DNA of 64,000 bases from Bryopsis sp. KO-2023 (taxonomy: Eukaryota > Chlorophyta > Ulvophyceae > Bryopsidales > Bryopsidaceae), in contig BSYQ01000008.1 of assembly GCA_030272585.1 (NCBI GenBank), forward strand, positions 1,488,001 to 1,552,000, read 5' to 3'. The stretch's first letter is position 1. Each line of letters begins with the position of its first letter. The notes beneath the pieces were generated by a model. The model was not told the DNA's origin, did not search any database, and saw nothing but the letters and a program-made list of their open reading frames with translations. Both the position numbers and the translations under genes were made by a program. This document shows, piece by piece, positions 51,616 through 62,985 of the stretch.

Positions 51616-54600
51616 ATGTCCACCAAAGACGTCCAAACACGAAATCGGTATCTCAGCGACGCGGAGACAGGCTTGGTGCGTTGCTTCGGCAAGATACCTC
51701 CTACAATAAGAAACTTCCTGTGGATCCATCCTTTCGCAATTCTCAATGCTTTTACAGTTTTCACTGAAGATTCATATTAAATCGGAACCATCTATCGAAT
51801 ACCCTACCAGGAAAGCGGGTTGTCAGGTGCTCTGGACAAGCTCCTTCAAAAGGAAGACCTTCCAGACAACCCTCATTACTTTTTGTTGGACGCCCTCACT
51901 CCATATCTGGATCATTCACCAGTGTGGCGGCTGAGCAATGCCGAAATCGCCGCCAAGTTCGAAATAGACGGGCTCCAGGTCGTGGATCCAGTGTCAAAGA
52001 TTTGCAGGCTGAAATCGACCAAAGCATGGGGACTGCCTCACGTGCTCAGATGCCTATCCAGAAAAGGTAGGTGGTTTTGATCAGCATCGTAGTGTCGAAC
52101 CTGCAGTCGGGACGGGCTGCACGATTTCAATACCTTTTGAAATCCGGTTTTCTTTTGGTGCAGCGGTGACGGTTTTAGCTGACGTCCTCACAACTCGAGC
52201 ATCCGAGAACTTGTTCTCGCCACCGTTTCCGATTGGCGACCAGGAAGGATATACCACGGAGATTCTGTGTTCAGTTCAGGTGTGTGCACCTGAAAAAAAC
52301 ACATTGGGCACCGCCACAGACGGAAGTACTAAAGTTTTGCCCCAGCCGGTCTCAAGTTCAGCTTGCTAAAGTTGCGTCTTTTTGAAGGGGCTGACGGCTC
52401 TCTGGAGACCAGACTCGCCGTGCTTTCCTTGTGTTGATATCCGGGCAGACGTGGTGGTATCTGGACCAGAGTTGGATTCTGCATTGGACAGATTTCTTAA
52501 GGTGATCTACGACGATACAAAAGGTTTGGCCAGAACGGAGACATATTTCGTGTCTGGTCTCTCTGTGGAGGATGGTCCATCAGCAGTACATTATAAAAGT
52601 AAGCAGCTGCTGGGAAAATCATTACGCAAAACCACAACTGAACTAGAAAAAGTGAAGAGATTACGGTGCCCACGTGCCAAAATCTTTCTGTAAAAAAAAC
52701 TCAAGAAATTATTCCAGGTTTTGAAATCCCTAGCGTTCTTTCTGAGTCTGTTGTCCAAAGTCGAAGCAAGAAGGAGCTTGGGATAGGTAACCCAATTTCA
52801 AAATGGAATTGGATTGACCTCTGATTATTGGTTTGTGGTGCAGACCACCCTGGTGCGTCAAAAGCATTCTACACATTGAGCGACCTCAAACATAACAAAG
52901 AAGAGATACTCTCAGCGATCAAGAAAAGCGTCCTCAATCACCAATGTGTAAAGCTGCACGTTGCCATCCTGATATCACCACCATCCAAACAAGCGCTGCA
53001 AAAGCCACAGTATACCCCTGCAACAAAAACATACTTCCTTCATTTCTTGAGTGAGCACATGGAGGACGAGTCCGGGGGCGTCGACCACAGGTTTTTCGGT
53101 AGTAGCTTCCACGAGACAATATACCATGGGGTTTTTCTTGAGCAGGCAACACTAAAATCCTATATACGGATCCACAGAGGTATGGGGGGAAAATGGCTGG
53201 TGTCGCGGAACCTTTATTCACACACAAAAATGTAAACACGTTCTGCTGTTCATCAGAGCGGGATCAGCAACCGTACAGTGCCAGAGTGCTTTCGACGAAC
53301 CTGGAAGCAATGAAATCCGCCGTCACTCGAGACATCCCTGAGGCTAGGCTGGTAAATGCCTCGCTGGTTCTGCTGTCCATGGCGCTTCTGACGGACGAGT
53401 GTGTCATTACTGCGCCAAAGCTTGCAAGTTCGAGCGTAGCTCCCTTGGGTGATCTCTGTCACTCATCAGCAAAGCCGGCTTTGAAGGGCGTTCCGGATTT
53501 GTTGCGCGTGATATCCTCCACGGCTGCACAAGTAGAGGCAATAAGATCCGAGCTAGCATGCGTGCAGACGATTTGTGGTGCGATAAAAGGGAAGCATTTC
53601 AAATTGCAGAATCTGTGGGGCGGACAGAAAACGGGCACTGGCTGGGCGACCCTCCTGAGGAATCAATTTTTCGATATGATGGACAGAATTTTCGAGCTCG
53701 TTGCACAGAAAAACATTTTTTCAGGGGTATCTCTGAGTGTGGAATATCTTCTGGCAAGGCTACCAGAAAACGCACCAGTGGAGCAGTTCTTTCCAATTCT
53801 GGACAAGGTGATTTTCATGACGCGAACGTGGCCCGGTGATTCACATAGCTTCACTGGCCCTTTTGAATCGGGTTTGCCGTTTGAACAGGAGTGCAACACC
53901 CTGGCGCAATTGCAAAAACTCCTCCAGAGCGCGTCCCTATCTCTGGTCGAGGGCCACATGCAGCGATGCACCTTTCTGCTTGAGACACTCCAGCAGCTCG
54001 ATTTTGATAAGAGCACGCAGGATCTCGTCAAAAACGGGAGATTTTCCTTGGGCCCACAATGGACGACGCTGCTCAACGTTCGTGAAGCTATAAAATCGGA
54101 AACAGAGGTAGGGAACCAAAGATGTCGGCAGGAGCTCGCCATGTGGACAGTACGGTTGTCGTATTTGAATTCTTATCTCTTGCGTTGCTATTATACGCCC
54201 ACCAAAGGAGCTATCTGTCTTTTAGAACGAAGGAGGCAAATCATCACAACCAGCAACTACTGAGCAGGTCAAAGAGGAGTACTGTGCACGCACTGGCCTC
54301 TCTCGCACCCTCAGCGATGCATATGTAAAGCTCACACAACCGCCTCTCCAACAAAACCCATACCCGTTGCTGTTCTCAATCCTTCGAGGAGCCGCAATAT
54401 CGACGGAACTCCAGTCCCAAAAGAAAGGTTACATGATTGGGATGTTCAATGAGATGCTTATGTTCCAGCCGACCACTTTCTTGTACAGAGCCACAGCAAG
54501 AAACAAAAGGTTGAACGCGCGAGTTGAAAATCTTCCTGTGAACGGACCACAGCTCAAACCACCCCTAACGAAAGGTATTTTCTTATGTTGCAGGCTCGCC

Positions 54601-56417
54601 CATTTGCATTCTGATAGTTTTGACGTTGACGACGATCATAGTTATTTGTGTGGCTCATATGCCTCGGTTGCTTTGGCCAATATCACTGCCTGCCATAAAG
54701 TCGCAAGCCACCTCCGGCCTCTGCTCATACCTCGGAACTGGAGGAAGGGAGCCTACCACATTGATACAATTTCAACTCTGGCGGGTATGTCGGCAAAGCA
54801 ATTTAGTGTCAATTCGTATTATGGTGAGGATTCATCACCATTTCATTTATAGATCTTTTTTTTCTACCCAAACAAACAACCTTATTCACCAATCAAGATC
54901 ACAAACACCTCCTCTGAGTCATTCGCTTTTCAGGTGATGCCTGCTTGAGCAATGCGTTCAGGTTTTCGCCGTCCAACCTCAAAGCCCCAAGTTTCGACCC
55001 ATGGGCAGAGATTTGCGTCTATTCCATAAACGTCGAAGAACAGTACTTTGTGGATGGACCAAAACTACGACAGGCCGCAGGAGCGTTTGCAGAGTGTTAC
55101 ATCCAGCATCTGAAGACCATTCACAACCACACTCCGTTTATCGTATACCGAATGAGCATCCACCATCTAGGAAAGACAATCGACCTCAGTGATATCATCC
55201 GCGAAGAACACCTCGTAAGAGAAGGTGCTCTCTCCAATAATCTGAAAAAAGTACCTCAAAGTTGCTTCCATTCCCCACGCTCTCGAAGCTTGAGCAGGAA
55301 AAAAAAAAAAGTATATTAATAAAGTATATTATGGACCTGTTAAGATCAACAGATAACCTTGGTGGTGTTCATGGCATTGTTGTTTGCACCAGTTCTTGTC
55401 AAGGCAATCCGACAGAATCGTCGATCGAAAGATGCTGGAGGCGGCATTCGCGTTGGGGAGCTCTTGCTGTACATTCCTAGTGGCGATTCCCTTTTCGTCC
55501 AAGTATCCAAAGCAGTCATATTTACGTATTCCTCAACTTCCGCCGCCAATACCACTAAGAGACGATGGGACGAACTGGTCTACAGTCGAGTTTTGTTATC
55601 GAACGAGGATGCCCTGATGTGGTGGCGCTACAACAGGTGATCAATTCCTGAACGACAGCAGTTTCTTAGCCAGGAGGCATGCGCTTGAAATAAGATGCAG
55701 CAGCCATTTCGCCGTTTGAGCGAAATATTCCAATTCGCAGGGACATTGTGGATCCGTCACACCCCAACTCTTGCCAGCGTTTCGTCGAGTGCATGAGCTC
55801 TCGCGCAAGGGAATTGGAGAAAGAAAAGGAATTCTTGGAAGCCCAAAAACTGCTCCTCAAAGCACACATCGCTTTGCAAAATCATGAATCAGTAGATCTT
55901 CTCTCCGTGGCGCTGATGTCCCAGGCTCAACAGCTGAAGTCCCTGTGTGAGATGAACAGAACTCTACGCAATATGATGGGGGAAAGGTACCCAGCCTCGA
56001 TTCATAGAATTCTGAAATCGTGGTTAAAGAGTTCTGCCGTTATTCGATGTTGTGTTCAAAAAACCTTTTGTTCGTCTGTTTTCTGTGCGAAGGTCAGATG
56101 AAATCGCTGCAAAAGTGAATGTCGACGATCTAAGAAGGATGTTTTGGCGCTACAAGCATCGATCTCAAACAGCTTTCGACGACACGAAGTTTTGCCAGCT
56201 TGGTGGGGTGCGCACCCTGGCACTGAGAGCTCTGGATGCACTCGATGAACACATAAAGACATCGGGTCATTTTGGAGAGAGGGAAAGAGAATTCCTGGAT
56301 GAGCTTCTGATGTGGACTAAATGCTTGGAACGCGGTGCAGGAGAAAGCTTTCATTCAACGTTGGATAAACGCTCTTTGCACCCCGAGCTCCAAGGACCGA
56401 TTCCATACACAGCGTGA
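51616..56417 (+). CDS. Uncharacterised large protein (about 1,209 aa) with one predicted membrane segment
   Basis: Twelve exons join in phase: 51616-51675, 51811-52066, 52164-52279, 52388-52598, 52718-52786, 52844-53179, 53257-54107, 54226-54784, 54934-55250, 55353-55636, 55741-55986 and 56093-56417. Introns are short (about 57-150 bp) and lack the long homopolymer runs of neighbouring genes. I do not recognise any domain. The N-terminal 900 or so residues are soluble-looking and mixed alpha/beta, with scattered Cys. Near residues 926-950 a hydrophobic helix (TLVVFMALLFAPVLVKAI) is followed by a basic stop-transfer segment (RQNRRSK), which suggests a single-pass membrane protein. The tail includes a charged coiled coil (ARELEKEKEFLEAQKLLL). 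If the large N-terminal part is outside the cell, a signal peptide is missing and the true start may lie further upstream. Confidence 0.7.
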
Positions 56418-57120
56418 TTCTGAGGCTCACCAGGAAAACTGTAGTGCGCATCATAGAAGTGCTTGCCTTGTGGGTTAATTGGTTTGTTGGGTCTGCCATC
56501 GCTGATCAGTTGGGATTCAGTTGAATGCTGATTTCCCTGGACTCGGTGGTGAAACGAGATCAATGTTTTTCACAGTCTGGAGAAAAATTGCTGCAGGCTT
56601 AGCTTCTATTTTCGGGCGAAAACGTTGAGTGAACTGCAGCTGCTCCTGAAACTGGTTCTGGAACCGATAATGAATTTTCTTGTTGCAATAAATCAAAGCT
56701 TTGACTTAAGTTTGCACACAGTGTCTGGATTCTCCTCATCACATCAAAGAATCAGATCGTTGGACCCTGCACCCATTTCCTTCCAACACCACGGAAAAAG
56801 AGGTCCCCTCGTCCCTGTCAAACCCAGCTTTCACGAGAAAAAAATGATGGTCCAATCCAAACCAACACCTCATTGGACGATCCGATTGCACGCTGGCATC
56901 CACGCAGCTCGATCCCGTTGGCTTTTCTTCCCCCCTGACAAAAACTGGTGGATTTTTCTTTCGCATGAAAACAAGATAAGGAACGGTCGAAAAAAAAAAT
57001 AGTCGTTCTTTGCGGTGACTTTACTGCATTAGCTGGTTGAATTCGATCCATTCTGTCCTCTATTGCCCTGTTTCTCCTCTCCACCGAGTGATCTGCGGAG
57101 CTGGGTTTATATCCGCCCAA
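56418..57120. other. Intergenic region, nothing recognised
   Basis: About 700 bp between the orphan membrane protein and the fasciclin gene. No exon, repeat or RNA structure is supported. It should contain the fasciclin promoter. Confidence 0.5.
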
Positions 57121-59743
57121 ATGAAAATCAACGCGATCACGGCGGTCTGCGTTCTGGCATGCGCCGCCATCTTAACCTCAGAATTGGCGGCGGCGGCTGG
57201 TGAGATGAGCTTCAAACTCCGGTTCAGGAGTAAAAACAATTTTTGATTGAGAAAGTTATTGCCTCTGCGACCTGACCTGGTCAAATTTACAACTCTTTTG
57301 GTTGGTTCTGCATCAGCTGTTGTACAGCAGCACATATTTTTTAAAAGGATAATTTTGCACCAGGGAAAGCCCCATTGATCAACGTCATTTGAAACAATTT
57401 AGGTTACAACGGCTGAATTTAATATCAGTGCCTATCTTTGCCTTTTGAGCGGTCAGTTTTCGGATCTTCAAGTTGGACTAAAAAACTAGAGTTGATATTT
57501 TCTTTGATTATCCATTTTTTCTTATTTTTTTGGAGGGGGGTGGAGAGGGGTGACAATGATTTTGCGCATATTTTTGTGTTTTTTATGCGATGAACATAGG
57601 ATGCCGTGGTTTAAAACCATGCAAAACTATTCCCTTCTTTCCTGGTTGAGGATATTTTTATCATTTTTTTTTTGTGTGTGTGCATGTGTGTGGCCTTTTT
57701 TTGGTTATTCTATTCGGTGTGAATAGAATGCGATGACAAGACTCCAGGGGAATTCCCTTGTGAGATGGAGAAGCTCTGGGGAAAATGCGATGCACCCTGG
57801 ATGAAGGAGGGAGATTTTTGCATGCAGACTTGTGGTTTCTGCGAGGAGGATGGAGCCGAATCAAAGGACGATGCCAAACCATCCAGGAAAAAGAAAAGAG
57901 GGGTCAAACCTTCTGAAGAAGAAGAAGATGAAGAATTGGTTGCAGAGGAGCAGCCAAATCTCGGAGGTAAAGACTGACAGTGCTGCTGCTGCTTTTTTTG
58001 AAGATGCAGATTTAAGTATATTTTGTTATTGAATATTTTTTAGATTAAACAGAATAAACTTTTTTTTTTGTTTTGCTTGGGGGGGGGGGGGGGGGGAAAG
58101 GGTGCTCTGGTTGGTTGGTTTGGTTGTTTTCTGTTGGAAAAACTTCAGGGGAGAAAAGATCTTGAAGGTTGCTTTCGTGTTTTCGTGTGTAATTTTCTCA
58201 CAATAAGGATTCAATAAATCTGAACCTAGTTTTTTGTGTTTTTTTTGCTTTTTTCTTGTGGGTGTGCCCTTGGCAGATGGAAGCATCATACAGGTGGGAG
58301 AAACCAGCTTTGAGGTAGAGTCGCCAAAGACCATAGAGGTAATCACATACCTCGTGCTCTTTGGTGACCAGGTGTCAGACTGGATCTTTCTTTTTTTTAA
58401 TTTATTTTATTCTCACTAGCTGGGCGGCATGCTCGAGAATAGACCGAGATTTAAAAGGAAAAAACAAGGCTTTTCAAGTTGAAACAAAAAGATTTCTTCG
58501 ATTTCTGTTCCGAGGATTTTTTTCCCCCCTTTAAATCTCGGCTCTTTCTCAGGCATGCCCCCCAGCTAGTGTGAATTTCCTAAGGATTTATTTTTTTTCC
58601 AACCTTGTACTTTGATCAGCTTGTTTTTCGTCATTTTTGTGTATGATCTCCTTTCTTTTGCACATGCATTTCACCGAGGGTGATGACCCCATGCAGCCCA
58701 TCCACTGTGTTATCTCGATTCTTCCACGAGTTTTTTTCTGTACAGGTTTCAGGAGTCGAATCATTCAAGGGTTTCAAGCGAAAATGTAAAACAATTGTCG
58801 AGACTTTGGAAAACGTTCCGGGGGCCAGCATCATGAGCGAACTTCTGTCCAAATTGGAGGGCACCGAAGAGGAGCTGTACGAGCTGCTCGATGATAAAGA
58901 CACTCAATACACGGTGTTTGTTCCGCTGGATACTGCCTTCGAGCCGTTTTTGGAAACGCTGGAAGATGCTGAGGATCCCGCTGTGATTCTGAATGTAAGC
59001 AGGGATGCATATCTGAATGCAGCCATGTGTTTATCGATGTTTTAAAACAAAAAATGTCGCAGTTGGGTTGATTGATGGGAGTCTTGTCACTAATCCTAAT
59101 CCTTGATTCACTTTCTTTGACTGTATCTTGGCCTTTCTCAAAAAAAACACGTGCCATCGTACGTTACGTGAAATCCGATCGGGTGCAACATATGTATAAA
59201 TATATGTGTGTGTGTGCATATATGTTTTTTGAGATTGAATATATAATTGTTTTGAATACAGCCAAAAGGCCGAGTCAGCCTATAACACATTTCCATGAGC
59301 GGGCTCTCGGAAAAAAAACCCATATATAAATATATATGTATATATCTATCTATATATATTTTTTATTTTTGCTTATTTTTTTTTGGGATAGAAACCAGCG
59401 TATCATCACAACGTCCATATCGAGCTCTCTACTCCAATATATAAACAGATATGGTTTTTTCTCCTTCTTACAGACTGTTTTTTTGTGTGTTTTTTTTACT
59501 TTTTTTTTGCAGCTGGTGTCGAATCACATGATGGATATCGTTCGCCACACTCGGACGATGAAAGTCAGGACCAAATTGCCGACTCTCGTTAAATCCGAGG
59601 CCATCTCGGTGAAATCAGCCAGGGGGGGGACCATCGTTTTAGCCAACAAAGACTCAGCCGCCGAAATCGTTTTCCCGAACGTCTGGGCCTGCAATTCCAT
59701 CATGCACTTCGTTGACAACGTTTTACCCCCTTCGGATCTTTAA
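57121..59743 (+). CDS. Secreted Cys-rich (ShK-like) plus fasciclin domain protein
   Basis: Five exons keep phase: 57121-57199, 57727-57966, 58277-58338, 58746-58994 and 59513-59743, giving 286 aa. Residues 1-26 are a signal peptide (AVCVLACAAILTSELAAAA). Exon 2 encodes a six-Cys module with the spacing C-x8-C-x7-C-x10-C-x3-C-x2-C, including LWGKCDAPWMKEGDFC and QTCGFC, like the ShK-type modules attached to many green-algal extracellular proteins. A Lys/Arg then Glu-rich linker leads to one FAS1 domain with TVFVPLDTAFEPFLETL (H1 region), VSNHMMDIV, and GGTIVLANKDSAAEIV (H2 region). FAS1 domains mediate adhesion. There is no GPI signal or membrane segment, so it is probably secreted to the wall or matrix. 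A MITE sits in the intron before the FAS1 exons. Confidence 0.85.
58415..58570. mobile_element. MITE with long terminal inverted repeats in fasciclin-gene intron 3
   Basis: ACTAGCTGGG..GGCATGC.. at 58415 and its complement ending at 58570 form imperfect inverted arms of about 40 bp, reaching ACCGAGATTTAAA / TTTAAATCTCGG. The total is 156 bp. The outer CTAG makes the target duplication ambiguous; TA is possible. Confidence 0.7.
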
Positions 59744-61492
59744 GAATTATGAATTTACGCATTTCTTTAAAAAAACAGAGAGAGAGAAAGATGTTTTGTG
59801 TATGCGGAAAAATTGAAAAAGAAAAAAAAATCTCCCCTGCACTGCGGTAGCTGCACTGTTTTTACTTGTTGGATGTGGGAAGGAGGCTTTTTTTTTTTTT
59901 TTTTGCATTTTGGAGGCATTAGTGATCAGTTCTTTATGAAAGAAGAGGTGGGGGGTGGGGTGGGGTGCAATCCTTTGCAGTTCTTGAGCGAAAACTGTGA
60001 GTTTTGGGAAAGACAGGGGGGTTGTGCATAGAAATATGCATGCGCATGAAAAAACAAACACGCATGCTGGTTTCTGTGCACTCACCAATTGAGTAGTGTT
60101 TTGGATGATATGGAATTCTGTGGATTTTTCAGCTTTTTATTGTTTTGGGAGGACCGGGTTTTTTTTTAGCTATTGGAATGTGTGAGAGAGAGAGAGTGAG
60201 CGACAGATAAGCAATGGAAAGAGTGAAAACTGTGAGAGAATAGAGAGAAGAAGAGAGCTTGATTGACAGTGTTGAGTGATGGATTGGATTTTTTTTTTTC
60301 CCCTCTTTTTCTTTTCTTTTTTGCTTTCCAGTGGTGACTCTGAGGAAAACCCCAGGAAAAAAAAAAAGAAGTTGAAAAAATGGCAAAAGACGAGGGGGGA
60401 AATGTTGGGCTGTGATAAAAAGCAATTTGAGGCGTGCTTCAAATGTAATAAAGGATTTCCCTTTCCCCCTGTATTTTTTTTTAAAGAAGTCAAGACGTAT
60501 TATTTCAGTGTTTCGCTGGCACAAAACCAAACTCAGTAAACAAGCGAACAAACAATGAAAAATGGAATTGGAAATTGATGCCCCAACACTGTTCATCTCT
60601 TTCCTCAAAACCATCCGATCCAGGACTTCATTTCAGTTCGCTCTTTCTCCACCACCTTTCCTGAATCCATTTTATCAGGCACCGACCTTAGCTCCAGCAA
60701 TTCCTCTGGGGTGTTGATACACAGAATAGAAAATGAATAAGACCGCGCAGCACTGCAGGAAATTAAAAAAAAAAGAAAGGAAAAAGAAAAAGAAAAAAAA
60801 TCGATTCACACTCAGTCCTGGCCCATCAAAGGATCAAAAAAAGTTCTGGAGTGGCGTTTTCATGATTTGGATGTTCACACATTTTTTACATTCCTTCAAT
60901 TGGCTTTTTCTTGATCCTTTCATCGGCCGGGCAGGGTGAATTGATTTTTTTTCTTTTTCTTTTCCTTTCCTTTATTTATTTATTTATTTTTTTAAATTCA
61001 GTGTCCTTGTTAAACAAAAGACAAAAAGACCCCCCCCCCCCTCCTTACTTTTTCCTCACTCTCAGCTGTGGGTTCTCTCCCTGAAATTCTATGGTCCGTT
61101 CACAGTGTTATGATATATACAATGATAAAGTTATTCAACCAGAGACTTCACAATCGTTTTTTTTCAGATTTCGCCGTTGGACAACAAACAAACAATCATC
61201 AATAACAGTTGTGGTGAAAAAGGAGAGTCGATAGTTAGATGAGAAGGGGAATTGGGACGAAATGAGACGCGTGGGTGTTTGCGGCTGAATGGCCGAGTTG
61301 TGGTGATGGGAGAAACTTGTGGTTGATCTGTGTTGTGAAGTTGTGGCTGTGGATTCGGGAAGAGAAACAGGAACGATATTTAGAGGGACTGTTTTGTTGT
61401 AAAGACGCCTTATTTGTTCTAAGTTCACGGAGTGACTTGTTTTGCGACAGTCTTGTTCTATCTCACAACAGTTTAAAGAAACTTTGTTCAAC
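59744..61492. other. Intergenic region and possible retrotransposon 5' flank
   Basis: No coding exon is supported. The part from about 61,130 to 61,492 has balanced composition continuous with the gag ORF and may be the retrotransposon leader. I cannot define an LTR because a second copy is not in the window, and no convincing tRNA primer-binding site was found. Confidence 0.4.
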
Positions 61493-61989
61493 ATGGTTTC
61501 GGAGCGCAACCCCCTGGGGTTTTTACTCGTGCTATATGGACTTCTCTGGCTTACCATGACAAGTCCTTTTGCACCACACATTTTGGTCGAAAGGTCGACC
61601 CTGTTACGTCGCAAGGAGCGGCGAAAATTATGGAGCGCGTCCCTTGCTCCTCGTCCGGTAACACTTGTCGAGTTTTTGCGTTGGGTTTCGAGGGCGTTGC
61701 TGTTAACTCTTCTTCAGATAGGAGGGGTTGAACAGCATCCTGGACCTTCGTCTGGGGAACGACGCTACTCAGCCTGGACGCAAGAACTGGACCAATGGCT
61801 GTGGGCGGTGGTGACTGCGGCCAACACATCGTTTGGCTCGCGAATTAAAGCATTGCTCAAATATTTTGATCTGAATACCTCGGGCGGCCAAGTTATCGCC
61901 AGAATTACCGCAGAAATGGCGGAAAAGGATGCTACTGAGTTGGTGAACGAGTTTCACGGAGGAGTGGTTCCTGCGGGAGGATTCACGAC

Positions 61990-62985
61990 CAGACCTGGGC
62001 CCGACCGGACCGGCAGCGAAAAACCGGTCCGGTCCGGTCCAACCTGTCCATGGACCGGCTGACCTGTCCGGTCCTGTCCGGTCCAGCGAAAAAACGCCGG
62101 TCCTTGCAAGACCGGACAGGTTGTGACCTGTCCGGTCCTGTCCACTCCGGTCCAGTCAACCTCGGAAATCTGCAGAAATCTGGACCGGTTTTCTGACAGA
62201 TTTTCCGTTTTTAGACAGGTCACACCCACATTTCGCCTTTATTAGACCGGCGATGTGACCTGTCTAAAACCGGAACGACCCTGTCTTGACAGGGTTGTTC
62301 TCCTGTTTTAGACCGGCTCCAGGTCGGTCTGGACAGGTGGGCTGCCTGTCCAGACCGACCTGGAGCCTGTCTAGAACAGGTCGCACAATTAAGCACTTTT
62401 AACGTGCTAATTGTGTATCAATCGACTGAGAACTGATTCAATTGATTAAAGAACGAAGTATTATTTATTATTTACATTTTTAATGCATGAATGACGTGAG
62501 CCAAGCCCACCAGCCACCGACTAGAGGGAGGTGGCTGGTGGGCTTGGCTCACGTCATTCATGCATTAAAAATGTAAATAATAAATAATACTTCGTTCTTT
62601 AATCAATTGAATCAGTTCTCAGTCGGTTAACACATTAAAAAGTGCTTAATTGTGTGACCTGTTCTAGACAGGTGCCAGGTCGGTCTAAAACAGGTCACAT
62701 TGGGCGTCACATCGGTCTAAAACAGGGTCACACCGGTCTAAAACAGGTCACACGAGTATGACCGTACTAGACAGGCGACAACCTGTCTGGAAAGGTCAAA
62801 TCCGGTCTAGAAAGGTCAAATCCGGTCTAGAAAAGGTGGCCTTTACTAGACCGGATTTGACCTTTCTTGGACCGGAGTTGACCTTTCCAGACCGGATTTG
62901 ACCTGTCTAAGAAAGGTCAAATCCGGTCCAGAAAGTGGTTGCCGGTCCGGTCCGGTCCGGTCCAACGGGTCGGCGCCCAGGTCTG
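61990..62985. mobile_element. Non-autonomous hAT-like fold-back element (996 bp)
   Basis: Both ends read CAGACCTGGGC inward, and both are flanked by the same 8 bases, TTCACGAC (61982-61989 and 62986-62993). An 8-bp duplication with termini beginning CA fits the hAT superfamily. The interior is almost wholly palindromic: outer arms are built from repeats of the ACCGG / GGTCC type and AACAGGTCACA-like units, and the core is a perfect inverted repeat. There is no transposase. The element interrupts the gag ORF, and the reading frame is continuous on either side once the element and one duplicate copy are discounted. Confidence 0.9.
62423..62625. repeat. Perfect 96-bp palindrome core of the hAT-like element
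   Basis: The arms 62423-62518 and 62530-62625 are exact reverse complements by eye, separated by an 11-base loop (GACTAGAGGGA). Pairing carries on outward with mismatches toward the termini. Confidence 0.9.

Noticed and set aside
54575-54593. A GT...AG segment of 19 bases in the orphan gene that would switch to a hydrophobic reading frame
   Set aside because: It is too short for a spliceosomal intron. Reading straight through keeps a protein-like frame that matches the next junction's phase.
61138-61492. Possible 5' LTR end and primer-binding site of the retrotransposon
   Set aside because: No convincing tRNA-complementary 12-mer or TG...CA boundary was found, and no second LTR is in the window for comparison.
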